From NCBI RefSeq assembly GCF_023667495.1, contig NZ_JAMOZL010000007.1:124001-188000 (forward strand): a stretch of 64,000 bases of DNA, given 5' to 3'. The DNA comes from Dyadobacter sp. MSC1_007 (GTDB lineage: Bacteria > Bacteroidota > Bacteroidia > Cytophagales > Spirosomataceae). Under the pieces are notes generated by a model that worked only from the letters and a program-made list of their open reading frames with translations, was not told where the DNA came from and made no database searches. Position 1 is the first letter of the stretch; each line of letters begins with the position of its first letter. Below are positions 16,826 to 25,434 of the stretch, in pieces. A program made the translations under genes and the position numbers.

Positions 16826-18070
16826 ATGATGAAGTTTTTACGACAGCTATTGGAAAGTTTCAGGTTTGCCTGGGGAGCGTTGAAATCCAACATTACCCGC
16901 ACCATTTTGTCGCTTTTGGGCGTTACGGTGGGCATTTTCGCGATCGTGGCGGTTTTCACGATCGTGGATTCACTCGAAAGAAGCATCCGCGAAAGCCTTA
17001 GCTTCATCGGGGACAAAGTAATATATGTTCAAAAGTGGCCGTGGGGCTTCGGGGGTGAATACCAATGGTGGAAGTACTTTCAATGGCCGGAGCCTTCTTT
17101 TGCAGAATACAAATATCTGTACGACAACATGGAAAGCGCAAGCGCCGTGGCTGTTATGGATTTCAGGGGCAGCACTACGCTAAAAAACGGCTCCAACAGC
17201 ATCAGCGCGCAGATCCAGGGAGTTTCTTACGAATACAACATGATTTCCGATATTCCGATACAGACCGGCCGCTATTTCATTCCTCTTGAAACCAATAATG
17301 CACGCAATGTAGCCGTCGTAGGCGCTGATATCGCGGAGGCGCTTTATCCTGGGCAGGATCCGGTCGGGAAGCCTTTCAAACTCTCGGGGCACAAATTTAC
17401 GATCGTTGGCGTGCAGGTCAGGAAGGGCGAAAGCCTTATCGACTTTGGTGGAAGCCCGGATAAGAACTGCATTATACCCATTGCCGCTTTCTCCAAAATG
17501 TTTCAGTCAGGCCGGAGGAGCGCGGATATAGTAGTGAAAGGCTTTCCGGATGATGTGGGGATGAAAGAGGTTGAAGCCGAAATCATTGGTCTGATGCGCA
17601 CCAAACGGGGCATTAAACCCAGGGACGGCAATAATTTTGCGTTAAACCGACCGGAAGCGGCTGCCGACGCTATTTCAGGGCTATTTGCGGTGCTGACAAT
17701 CGCTGGCTGGGTAATAGGCAGTTTTTCGATTCTGGTAGGCGGTTTTGGCATTGCCAATATCATGTTTGTGTCAGTAAAGGAACGAACGAACCTGATCGGG
17801 ATCCAAAAATCGCTGGGCGCCAAGAATTATTCAATTTTGTTCCAGTTTCTGTTTGAAGCAGTAATGTTGAGCCTCGTTGGTGGGTTGGTGGGCATATTTC
17901 TGGTTTATTTGCTATCATTTATGAAAATGGGGTCTTTAGAAATACTGCTTACCCCGGCAAATATCCTGTTGGGTCTGGGGGTTTCCAGCATTATCGGTGT
18001 GCTTTCGGGCATTATTCCCGCCATGCTGGCCGCAAGAATGGATCCTGTGATCGCCATTCGCTCCAAATAA
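16826..18070 (+). CDS. ABC transporter permease, MacB/FtsX type
   Basis: A 414-aa permease with an N-terminal transmembrane helix (about 35-55), a periplasmic MacB-like core domain (about 60-270) and three C-terminal helices of an FtsX domain, ending IIPAMLAARMDPVIAIRSK, the typical closing motif. Type VII ABC proteins of this kind do mechanotransmission for lipoprotein, peptide or drug export rather than classical import. No ATPase or membrane-fusion partner is adjacent, so it must pair with one encoded elsewhere. No clear promoter box. Confidence 0.88.
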   Translation: MMKFLRQLLESFRFAWGALKSNITRTILSLLGVTVGIFAIVAVFTIVDSLERSIRESLSFIGDKVIYVQKWPWGFGGEYQWWKYFQWPEPSFAEYKYLYDNMESASAVAVMDFRGSTTLKNGSNSISAQIQGVSYEYNMISDIPIQTGRYFIPLETNNARNVAVVGADIAEALYPGQDPVGKPFKLSGHKFTIVGVQVRKGESLIDFGGSPDKNCIIPIAAFSKMFQSGRRSADIVVKGFPDDVGMKEVEAEIIGLMRTKRGIKPRDGNNFALNRPEAAADAISGLFAVLTIAGWVIGSFSILVGGFGIANIMFVSVKERTNLIGIQKSLGAKNYSILFQFLFEAVMLSLVGGLVGIFLVYLLSFMKMGSLEILLTPANILLGLGVSSIIGVLSGIIPAMLAARMDPVIAIRSK

Positions 18071-18135
18071 TAACTAGGAAAAATGAAACCGTTTTGCGAA
18101 GTTAGCCACCATCATTAACACTGAAAATTACTCTT

Positions 18136-18582
18136 ATGCGTAAATGGGTCATATTTGCCATATTCCTGGCCATCGTATTCGGAATTTTGTATTATCTCAC
18201 TTTCGGCTATTACAGCGAAGGAAAACGCGGAGGTTTTGTTACAAAGCTGAGCAACAGAGGTTACCTTTTTAAAACTTATGAGGGCGAATTGCGGATGGGT
18301 GGTTTGTATGAGGGAGACGGCACGATGAACTCATCGCAATGGGTGTTTTCGGTGAGTGGAAAAAATAAGGATGCGATCGCTAAATTGGAAGAAGCCATTA
18401 AAAACGGCCATAGGGTGTCGCTCACGTACGAAGAGAAATTCTTTTCCCTGCCCTGGAATGGCGACACAAAGTATTTTGTGACGGATGTCGAAGTCCTCGG
18501 AAGCGCCCGGCCTGCGGTAGAAGCCACGCCGACAAAGCCGCTTCCAGCTCCGACAGAAATTGATACAACTAAGGCATTATAA
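18136..18582 (+). CDS. Hypothetical membrane-anchored protein
   Basis: A 148-aa protein with one N-terminal transmembrane helix (WVIFAIFLAIVFGILYYLTFGYY), then a soluble domain with GGFVTKLSNRGYLFKTYEGELRMGG and SLPWNGDTKYFVTDVE, and a Pro/Thr tail. Close relatives are widespread in Bacteroidota and are sometimes labelled 6-phosphogluconate dehydrogenase; nothing here supports that, since there is no nucleotide-binding fold. It follows the permease by 65 nt and could share its transcript. Function unknown. Confidence 0.75.
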   Translation: MRKWVIFAIFLAIVFGILYYLTFGYYSEGKRGGFVTKLSNRGYLFKTYEGELRMGGLYEGDGTMNSSQWVFSVSGKNKDAIAKLEEAIKNGHRVSLTYEEKFFSLPWNGDTKYFVTDVEVLGSARPAVEATPTKPLPAPTEIDTTKAL

Positions 18583-18586
18583 CAAA

Positions 18587-18634
18587 GGCCGGGGGTAGGG
18601 GTTCCACCCGGGGGGCTATCCTCCGGCTTTTTTT
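18587..18634 (+). terminator. Possible terminator after the membrane-anchored protein
   Basis: GCCGG (18588-18592) pairs with CCGGC (18623-18627) around a GC-rich middle, followed by a run of seven Ts. It overlaps the last codons of the convergent SUI1 gene. Confidence 0.5.
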
Positions 18635-18978
18635 GCTTTATAAGCCTTGCTCGTGAGCCAGGTGATGACTTTGTCCCTGTGATCGCCCTGGATCTGGATT
18701 TCCAGATCTTTTACTGTGCCGCCGCTCCCGCAAAGCGCTTTAAGCTGTTTTCCTAATGCTTCCAGATCGGCAGTTATCCCGATAAAGCCTTTTACAACCG
18801 TAATTACCTTGCCGCCACCTTTGCGGTCGAGCCACACGCGTAGATCCTGCTGGCCCGGCGACAGTGTTTCCGGTTCGTCTTCCGAATCATTGAATTCAAA
18901 TTCAGGATTGGTAGAATAAATGATTCCTGAGCGGTTCTTTTTTGACATATCCTTCAAAATTTTATCAGAATCCGGCAT
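18616..18978 (-). CDS. yciH: SUI1/eIF1-family translation factor (YciH-like)
   Basis: A 120-aa protein: a charged N-terminal arm (about 1-40) and a SUI1 domain with LRVWLDRKGGGKVITVVKGFIG and LKALCGSGGTVKDLEIQIQGDHRDKVITWL. This is the eIF1 fold with the conserved KxGGK and GTVKD motifs. Bacterial YciH proteins bind the 30S subunit and can discriminate against non-canonical initiation complexes. It is the last gene of a three-gene unit, 9 nt after the lipid kinase. Confidence 0.9.
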   Translation of the reverse strand: MPDSDKILKDMSKKNRSGIIYSTNPEFEFNDSEDEPETLSPGQQDLRVWLDRKGGGKVITVVKGFIGITADLEALGKQLKALCGSGGTVKDLEIQIQGDHRDKVITWLTSKAYKAKKAGG

Positions 18979-18987
18979 TCAATACGA

Positions 18988-19863
18988 TCAGACGATCACG
19001 TGCAGGCTTCCGGGCTTTATTTTCACTTCAATTCTGTTGGTATCCAGCTGCAAAGGCTCCCCGTCGTAATGGATCATCGGAGGTTTGTCGGTTTCAACAA
19101 TGGCAGTTTCTGCACGTTGGTACTCAATGAAACGCGATTTTTTCAGCTGCCTTGTGAACAGTCCGTAAGCGAGTGTGGTCCCATACCATTGCGGAAAGGG
19201 CTTTACGGTACAAATATCGAGCAAGCCATCTTGTAAATTAGCCTGCGGGGCAATCCACGCATTGTTACCAAACTGTCCCGCATTGGCGAACGATAACGAG
19301 AATGCGCGGGTATCTGTGCCGTTGAGCCGGAATTGCTGTGGCTTGTACGACCAATATGCCCGAAAAGACACATTCACGTACGTACCAAGGCCCCTGGATT
19401 TTTGCTGGCTGAACAAATGCCCTACATAAGCGTCGAACCCCATTCCAGCGGTGCAAAAGAAAGGGATACCATTCAATTCGGCGCTGTCGATGGTGCTGAC
19501 TGTTCCTTCAAAAAGTCTTTTTAATGCAGCATCAAGCGTGAGCGGAAGGCCCAGATGGCGCGCGAGGCCATTGCCGGAGCCGAGTGGGAGAATGCCGATG
19601 GGTGTGTCGGAGCCGACTAGCGGTTGTGCTATTTCATTGACCGTTCCATCGCCGCCTACCGCCACGACAGCCTTCCAGTTATCGAGTGGCAAATGCTCAG
19701 TTACCAGTGTGGTGGCGTGAGCACGCTCTTCCGTGAACAGGATTTTGGCGGTTGTACCGTGCTTTTTTGCAAAAGCATGGATCTTTTCCCGGACTGTTGT
19801 GATGTTCCGGCCAATCGAGGTCCCTGAATTAGGATTTAAAATAAATAGGTAAGGACGGTTCAC
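18988..19863 (-). CDS. Diacylglycerol kinase-type lipid kinase (YegS/DgkB family)
   Basis: A 291-aa kinase with the DAGK catalytic domain: FILNPNSGTSIGRN at the N-terminus, AVGGDGTVNEIAQPL near residue 68 (the GGDGT nucleotide motif), and IGILPLGSGNGLARHL near 93. Members phosphorylate diacylglycerol, sphingosine or related lipids at the membrane. It is soluble or peripheral with no transmembrane helix of its own. It starts 2 nt after a 39-aa membrane-peptide gene, which might serve as an anchor (inference). Confidence 0.9.
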   Translation of the reverse strand: MNRPYLFILNPNSGTSIGRNITTVREKIHAFAKKHGTTAKILFTEERAHATTLVTEHLPLDNWKAVVAVGGDGTVNEIAQPLVGSDTPIGILPLGSGNGLARHLGLPLTLDAALKRLFEGTVSTIDSAELNGIPFFCTAGMGFDAYVGHLFSQQKSRGLGTYVNVSFRAYWSYKPQQFRLNGTDTRAFSLSFANAGQFGNNAWIAPQANLQDGLLDICTVKPFPQWYGTTLAYGLFTRQLKKSRFIEYQRAETAIVETDKPPMIHYDGEPLQLDTNRIEVKIKPGSLHVIV

Positions 19864-19865
19864 TT

Positions 19866-19985
19866 TTAGCCGAAGAAAATAAACAAAATAAGCAGAAACA
19901 CGAGGATGAACAGATAGTAGAGACCGTCTACAAAAGGGTATTTCTGACGGTCGATTCTTTTGAAAATGTTATCAAATTTGCTCAT
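19866..19985 (-). CDS. 39-aa single-pass membrane microprotein
   Basis: A short gene read directly from the sequence: MSKFDNIFKRIDRQKYPFVD, then GLYYLFILVFLLILFIFFG and stop. The N-terminal half is basic and polar, the C-terminal half one transmembrane helix that ends at the stop codon. This predicts an inner-membrane tail-anchored peptide. It is separated from the lipid kinase start by only 2 nt, which supports real translation. No family recognised. Usual gene callers with a length cutoff would miss it. Confidence 0.6.
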   Translation of the reverse strand: MSKFDNIFKRIDRQKYPFVDGLYYLFILVFLLILFIFFG

Positions 19986-20089
19986 ACCTGATTGTATCTG
20001 CGATATTTCAATTTTGGGTTGATATTGTTACGCCGATCTTTGATGTATATTTAGCAGCAGGAACAGCATTACAAAAATCCATAAAAAAT

Positions 20090-20524
20090 ATGAGAAAGTG
20101 GTTTTTTACATTGATTCTGATGGGCGCGATTACGACCGTCATGGCACAGTCGGCGAAGGACGAGCAGGAAATATTCACTATCCTTGAAAGGCAGGTCTCG
20201 GATTGGAACAATGGCGACATCACGTCCTTTATGAACGGATACTGGGAGTCGGATTCGCTGATGTTTGTAGGTAAGTCAGGCATTACTTATGGCTACAAAC
20301 AGACTTATGAAGGTTATTTGAAGCGCTATCCCGATCGCGCAACGATGGGAACATTGAAATTTACATTTCTGAATTTCTCATTTCCCGGCCCAGGCGTAGC
20401 ATTTGTGGTCGGCAAGTTTCACCTGACCCGCCCCGAAAAAGGTGACCTGGAAGGGCATTACACGCTTTTATGGAAGAAGATCAACGGAAAATGGGTGATC
20501 GTTTGCGACCATACCAGCGCATAA
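20090..20524 (+). CDS. NTF2-like (SnoaL/DUF4440-type) exported protein
   Basis: A 144-aa protein with a signal peptide (MRKWFFTLILMGAITTVMAQ) and an NTF2-like cone fold: ILERQVSDWNNGDITSFMNGYWESDSLMFVG, then GTLKFTFLNFSFPGPGVAFVVGKFHL and HYTLLWKKINGKWVIVCDHTS. The WNxGD and closing WxIxxDH motifs fit DUF4440. These small domains bind ligands or serve as isomerases; the specific role is unknown. TTTTG followed 18 nt later by GATCTTTG in the divergent gap may be its promoter. Confidence 0.82.
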   Translation: MRKWFFTLILMGAITTVMAQSAKDEQEIFTILERQVSDWNNGDITSFMNGYWESDSLMFVGKSGITYGYKQTYEGYLKRYPDRATMGTLKFTFLNFSFPGPGVAFVVGKFHLTRPEKGDLEGHYTLLWKKINGKWVIVCDHTSA

Positions 20525-20560
20525 AAAACGAGCCGGACCTGTGAAGATCCGGCTCGTTGC
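20523..20560. terminator. Terminator between NTF2-like gene and lipoprotein gene
   Basis: Perfect 11-bp stem, 20527-20537 with 20548-20558. Six As precede it on the plus strand, so it terminates best on the minus strand (lipoprotein gene), and may also stop the convergent NTF2-like transcript. Confidence 0.8.
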
Positions 20561-20574
20561 TTATTTCAGATATA

Positions 20575-21054
20575 TTAAAGCTTTTTGAAAGTCAAAACTG
20601 CATTTACCGCCGGTTTTGTCGTATCCGTGTTGGTATTTACGACAATTTTCAGCTCGGTTGCTGTTTGTGTATATTTAAAAGACTGGCTTGTCGCACCTCT
20701 TGAGAGTACCAGCTTATCTCCATCCACCTTCCATTTCGCTTCCGATATGGGTACAATTGGGTCAATGGCCGAAACGGCTGCTGAGCAGTCGGCTGCGGTA
20801 ATTGAATTGTCCGTCTTAAATGTAAGTTTCAAATTGAACAGACAGGCAACTGATGCCTTTGCAAACTCTATCGCAGGAATGATAGTGCCTGGCGTTTCGG
20901 GAGTAATGGCTGTGAGCTGCCAAGTTGCTGCGATCGGGTTATTATCTACCGGTTTTGGATCGGGATCTTCGTCGTCTTTGCAGGCAAATACGACCGAAAG
21001 GATCATTACAAATGCCAGGAGTGAGGTTTTGCCGAGGGTGAAGGCATGTTTCAT
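20575..21054 (-). CDS. Lipoprotein, lipocalin-like, probable surface export signal
   Basis: A 159-aa lipoprotein: signal peptide with lipobox VVFAC, mature Cys25 followed by KDDEDPDPK. The Lys-Asp-Asp-Glu stretch just after the Cys matches the lipoprotein export signal (K followed by two acidic residues) that sends Bacteroidota lipoproteins to the cell surface. The body has AATWQLTAITPET and the closing DTTKPAVNAVLTFKKL, like small lipocalin-type beta-barrels. Ligand unknown. Monocistronic with its own terminator. Confidence 0.78.
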   Translation of the reverse strand: MKHAFTLGKTSLLAFVMILSVVFACKDDEDPDPKPVDNNPIAATWQLTAITPETPGTIIPAIEFAKASVACLFNLKLTFKTDNSITAADCSAAVSAIDPIVPISEAKWKVDGDKLVLSRGATSQSFKYTQTATELKIVVNTNTDTTKPAVNAVLTFKKL

Positions 21055-21167
21055 ACGTTCAGGAAAAAGAAGTTTAAATCGGTTGAGTTAGTACGCGTTA
21101 AGCTTAACGTTCAAACTTAGTTTAAAAATGCTTTGCCAGCCAAATTTTATGATCCAACGGGCAAATT

Positions 21168-22154
21168 TCAGGATTTCAGGAAAAGGCTGATCAAATCGTT
21201 GCCTGCCTGCGCGGGTAATGCTTCCCCATCCTTCACCGCCCGCTCCACTTCAACAAGCTGTTTCCTGACGGCTTCATTTTCATAAAACCGGTCTTCTAAA
21301 GTCTGCCGGATGTGGTCGTGCAGCCAGTCGACCTGCTGGAACTGGCGGTTTTTTTCGAAATACCCGTTCGAAATGGTTTTAGATTGATATTCCTGTATCA
21401 ATGCCCATATCTTTTCCATGCCCGTAGCTTCCAGTGCCGAACAGGCGACAACCTGCACCGGAACTCCCGACGTATTTGCAGGAAGCAGGTGTAATGCATG
21501 CGTGTATTCCGAAACGGCGAGGGCCGCCAGGTTTTCATTTCCGCTATCGGCCTTATTCACAGCAATGGCATCTACCATCTCCATAATGCCTTTCTTAATA
21601 CCCTGAAGTTCATCGCCAGCTCCGGAAAGCATCAGCAGCAGGAAAAAGTCGGTCATGCCTTTCACAAGTGTTTCAGATTGTCCGACACCGACAGTTTCTA
21701 CAATAATAATATCAAATCCTGCCGCTTCGCAAAGCAATATGGCCTCACGTGTATAACGCGCAACCCCGCCCAGGGACAGGCCGGTTGCGGATGGACGTAT
21801 GAATGCATGCGGGTTACGGGCGAGTTGTTCCATCCTGGTTTTGTCCCCAAGAATGCTGCCTCCCGAATTTTTGCTCGAAGGGTCGATCGCGAGCACGGCC
21901 ACGCGCTTGCCTAACGCTGTTAGATACTGTCCGAAAGCCTCGATGAAAGTGCTTTTACCCACACCCGGAACACCTGTGATGCCTATTCTGAGGGACTTAC
22001 CAGTGTTAGGTAAGATTTTTTTAAGGATCTCGTCCGCTATGGCGCGGTCGTCGGGCAGGCGGCTTTCGATGACTGTGATAGCCCTGCTAAGCATGCCGGT
22101 GTCTCCGGCCAAAATGCCATCAGTATAGGTTTCAACGGAAAGACGGGGACGCAT
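21168..22154 (-). CDS. meaB: Methylmalonyl-CoA mutase-associated GTPase MeaB
   Basis: A 328-aa P-loop GTPase of the MeaB/ArgK group. Walker A is GITGVPGVGKSTF near residue 58; the switch region shows DPSSKNSGGSILGDKTRM; Walker B lies in IIIVETVGVGQSE; NKAD gives base specificity. MeaB protects and reloads the B12-dependent methylmalonyl-CoA mutase (propionate and odd-chain metabolism). The mutase genes are not in the window, so MeaB is unlinked here. Confidence 0.95.
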   Translation of the reverse strand: MRPRLSVETYTDGILAGDTGMLSRAITVIESRLPDDRAIADEILKKILPNTGKSLRIGITGVPGVGKSTFIEAFGQYLTALGKRVAVLAIDPSSKNSGGSILGDKTRMEQLARNPHAFIRPSATGLSLGGVARYTREAILLCEAAGFDIIIVETVGVGQSETLVKGMTDFFLLLMLSGAGDELQGIKKGIMEMVDAIAVNKADSGNENLAALAVSEYTHALHLLPANTSGVPVQVVACSALEATGMEKIWALIQEYQSKTISNGYFEKNRQFQQVDWLHDHIRQTLEDRFYENEAVRKQLVEVERAVKDGEALPAQAGNDLISLFLKS

Positions 22155-22285
22155 GGATTGTCTGGGCTAGAGGCTTTGTATAAATGTACTGAACCCCGGC
22201 AAAAATGAAACTTTTTGTTCTAAAAAAGGCGAAAAGGTGTATATTGCTCGTTTACAACCCAATATTTTAATTTTTAATTATTGTA

Positions 22286-24283
22286 ATGAAAATCTCAATA
22301 TTTCGCCTGGGACTTATTGCTATAAGTAGCCTGGGCTTCGTCAACAACACTATCGCACAGGAAGCGGAGAAAGGGAAATATGATCCACACGTCCTTTTTC
22401 ATCCGCTTTTTAATTTCCAGCCGGGCAACGAGTACCGGACCGGAAGCGGTGCCCCGGGGCCAAAATACTGGCAAAATCGGGCCGATTACAAAATCAACGT
22501 CGCGCTGGAAGAGGATAAGGGCATTGTGAGTGGTGATGTGGAACTGACCTATAAGAACAACAGCCCCGAAAACCTCGAATTCATCTGGTTGCAGCTTGAT
22601 CAGAATGCATTCAGCAACCATTCAAGAGGTGGCAAAACGACGCCTGTAACAGGTGGCCGCTTTGGTAATACGGGTTTTGAAGGAGGCGACTCTATCAAGG
22701 CAGTGAGCATTCAGCAGGGAAAGGATAAGTTCGTCGATGCCGATTTTAAAATTACCGATACCCGGATGCAGATCAGACTTAAAACACCTGTGAAAGCGAA
22801 TGGCGACGTCATCAAAATTAAAATTGTCTATTCTTTCAAGATCCCCGAATACGGATCCGACCGAATGGGTACACTCGAAACCAAGAATGGTATTGTGTAT
22901 GAAATGGCACAATGGTATCCACGCGTAGCTGTTTTTGATGATATCGAAGGCTGGAACTTGCTGCCTTACCTGGGCGCAGGAGAGTTTTACCTGGAATACG
23001 GCGACTTTGAATACAATGTAACTGTCCCCTGGGACCATATCGTGGTGGGTTCTGGTGAACTGACTAACCCGAACGACGTTTTGACGGCTGAACAAAGAAA
23101 AAGACTTGCTGACGCTGCTAAAAGCGATCAGACCGTAGCGATCCGGAGCGCTGAGGAGGTGACCAATCCATCTACACGGCCCAAACAGTCGGGTACGCTC
23201 ACATGGCGTTTCCGTTGCTTGCAGGCGCGTGATATTGCGTGGGCTACTTCAAAGGCATTTGTATGGGATGCGGCACGCATGAACTTGCCAAAAGGTAAAA
23301 CTGCATTGGCGCAATCCGTATACCCTGCGGAAGATGGCGGACTAGACGGATGGGGCCGTTCGACGGAATATGTGAAGGGTTGTATTGAGTTTTATTCCAA
23401 TTATGTACACGAGTTTACGTACCCGGTTGCGACCAACGTCGCGGGTATCGTGGGTGGAATGGAGTATCCGGGAATTGTATTTTGCAGCAGCAAAAGCCGC
23501 AAGGAAGATCTATGGGGAGTTACGGACCATGAATTTGGCCATAACTGGTTCCCAATGATCGTGGGTAACAACGAGCGTAAATATGCGTGGATGGACGAAG
23601 GTTTTAATACTTTCATCAATTTCCTTTCCGGAGATAATTTCAATAACGGGGAATACAAAACCACGCAGATGAACGATATGCACCGCCTGGCGCCAATGAT
23701 TTTCCGTCCCAAAGCAGATCCGATCATGACTATTCCGGATGTGGTGCAGGCTGTGAACCTGGGCTGGGAAGCTTATTACAAACCTGCATTAGGATTGAAA
23801 ATGCTCCGTGAGCAGATTTTAGGAAAAGACCGGTTCGATTATGCATTTCATTTATATGTACAGCGTTGGGCTTTCAAACACCCTACTCCTTATGACTTCT
23901 TCCGTACCATGGAAGATGCGGCGGGTGAAGACCTGGGCTGGTTCTGGAAAGGCTGGTTCTTTGAGAACTACAAGCTTGACCAATCTGTAAAAGACGTTAG
24001 TTATGTCGAGCAAAATCCTCAAAAGGGATCGTACATCACTATCGAGAACCTCGACCAGTTGGCAATGCCTGCGAAAGTGGATATTGAAGAAGTGAATGGC
24101 AAGAAAACGCGTGTGGAGCTGCCCGTTGAAGTATGGCAGAGAGGCGGAAGCTGGACTTTTAAAGCTGCAACACAGCAGCCGATCCGTTCGGTAACGATTG
24201 ATCCTGAGCACGCTTTGCCGGACATCGATCCTGGAAATAACGTCTGGAAGCCGGCCATGTTCACCGAGCCGGAAGTGAATTAA
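22286..24283 (+). CDS. M1-family zinc metallopeptidase, secreted
   Basis: A 665-aa gluzincin peptidase with a signal peptide ([25 protein letters not shown]). The HEFGHNWFP zinc site is near residue 415 and the third ligand is in WMDEGFNTF about 19 residues later; the exopeptidase motif appears as GGMEYPG rather than GAMEN. N-terminal beta domain, catalytic domain, short C-terminal region. Probably an extracytoplasmic aminopeptidase-like enzyme. A weak promoter (TTTTTG about 22 nt before TATATTG) lies upstream. Separate transcription unit with a terminator after it. Confidence 0.9.
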   Translation: MKISIFRLGLIAISSLGFVNNTIAQEAEKGKYDPHVLFHPLFNFQPGNEYRTGSGAPGPKYWQNRADYKINVALEEDKGIVSGDVELTYKNNSPENLEFIWLQLDQNAFSNHSRGGKTTPVTGGRFGNTGFEGGDSIKAVSIQQGKDKFVDADFKITDTRMQIRLKTPVKANGDVIKIKIVYSFKIPEYGSDRMGTLETKNGIVYEMAQWYPRVAVFDDIEGWNLLPYLGAGEFYLEYGDFEYNVTVPWDHIVVGSGELTNPNDVLTAEQRKRLADAAKSDQTVAIRSAEEVTNPSTRPKQSGTLTWRFRCLQARDIAWATSKAFVWDAARMNLPKGKTALAQSVYPAEDGGLDGWGRSTEYVKGCIEFYSNYVHEFTYPVATNVAGIVGGMEYPGIVFCSSKSRKEDLWGVTDHEFGHNWFPMIVGNNERKYAWMDEGFNTFINFLSGDNFNNGEYKTTQMNDMHRLAPMIFRPKADPIMTIPDVVQAVNLGWEAYYKPALGLKMLREQILGKDRFDYAFHLYVQRWAFKHPTPYDFFRTMEDAAGEDLGWFWKGWFFENYKLDQSVKDVSYVEQNPQKGSYITIENLDQLAMPAKVDIEEVNGKKTRVELPVEVWQRGGSWTFKAATQQPIRSVTIDPEHALPDIDPGNNVWKPAMFTEPEVN

Positions 24284-24300
24284 GATTTTATATTGATGAT

Positions 24301-24336
24301 AAAAAAGCCTTCCGTTGATGCGGGAGGCTTTTTTTA
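24301..24336. terminator. Bidirectional terminator between M1 peptidase and FabH-like gene
   Basis: AAAAAAGCCTTCCG (24301-24314) pairs with CGGGAGGCTTTTTTT (24321-24335). A-rich and T-rich flanks make it active on both strands between two convergent genes. Confidence 0.85.
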
Positions 24337-24358
24337 CGTGCTTATATTGAGAAAAATA

Positions 24359-25303
24359 TCAGACGGTAATCAGCATTGCACCGTAAGAATAACCACCCCC
24401 AAACACGGTAATGACGATGTTTTCTCCTTTTTTGAATTTATCCTTATTCTCTGAAAGCGCGATTGCACAGCCTGCACAACCGGTATTGCCGAGATATTGA
24501 ATGTTTGAAATCAGTTTTTCAGGCGATATCCCAAGCGTATTGATCACATTCAGACTAATGCGGTGGTTGGCCTGGTGCGGGATCAGATAATCGAGATCGT
24601 TGATCGTCAGTCCGCATGCTTGCAGCACCTGCTGGCTCACTTTGGGCATATAAACACATGCATTCTGGAAAACATCGCGGCCGAATGGCATCACCACGCC
24701 GCGGTGGTTAGGGCGCAACACTACTGCTTCGACGGCTTTTCCGCTCGTTGCGGCGCCACCGGTGATCAGTTTCTGGATCTTCATATCCGTTTCGGTCTGA
24801 CGCTCTTTCGAGATCAGTACCGCCGAAGCGCCGTCACCCCACAAATGTCCTGAAACGGTATCCATTTCATTATAATAAGCGGTATTATGGTCGGACACGA
24901 CTACGAGCGCTTTGGAAGCCTTACCCATCGCAAAGTATCCCTCCACAATCTCAATCGCGTTGAGTAAAGAAGAACAGGCAGATGATATGCTGACGACAGG
25001 AATATCGGGAATCTGAAGCTGATGTTGCACTGCGTGGGCCAATGTCACAATGGTGTCATAAGGCGTGTAAGTTGCCCCAACGATCAGATCGATTTCGTTT
25101 TTACTGTATGGTATGCTTTCAAGTAAAGATTCCACCGCTTTGATAGCCATGGTGGAAGTATTTTCTTCGGATGATGCTTTACGTCTTTCTGATATTCCTG
25201 TTCTCTCTACGATCCACTCGTTAGAAAGATTGTTGAGATTTGTAAAATATTCATTACCAATAACTTCGCTTGGCAGATAATGACTAACCGTATTAATATA
25301 CAT
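24359..25303 (-). CDS. Beta-ketoacyl-ACP synthase III family (FabH-like)
   Basis: A 314-aa thiolase-fold enzyme. The Cys-His-Asn triad is visible: Cys110 in SISSACSSLLNAI, His in IPHQANHRI near residue 240, Asn in LGNTGCAGC near 270. FabH condenses acetyl-CoA with malonyl-ACP to start fatty acid synthesis; relatives act in branched lipids, flexirubin or aryl-polyene pathways. The full-length match and triad are clear, but the starter acid is not. It lies next to a glycosyltransferase, not a fab operon, so a specialised role is possible. Confidence 0.88.
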   Translation of the reverse strand: MYINTVSHYLPSEVIGNEYFTNLNNLSNEWIVERTGISERRKASSEENTSTMAIKAVESLLESIPYSKNEIDLIVGATYTPYDTIVTLAHAVQHQLQIPDIPVVSISSACSSLLNAIEIVEGYFAMGKASKALVVVSDHNTAYYNEMDTVSGHLWGDGASAVLISKERQTETDMKIQKLITGGAATSGKAVEAVVLRPNHRGVVMPFGRDVFQNACVYMPKVSQQVLQACGLTINDLDYLIPHQANHRISLNVINTLGISPEKLISNIQYLGNTGCAGCAIALSENKDKFKKGENIVITVFGGGYSYGAMLITV

Positions 25304-25434
25304 GATTGAGAAGTTGACTTCGCAAACTACAATTCTTTTTAATTCCGAAAGTTAAATATTTCGTAGAAATCGTAGTACTCAATATTTGAACAATTCAATA
25401 ATAAATTTATATAATTATAACGATGGCGGCTTTT

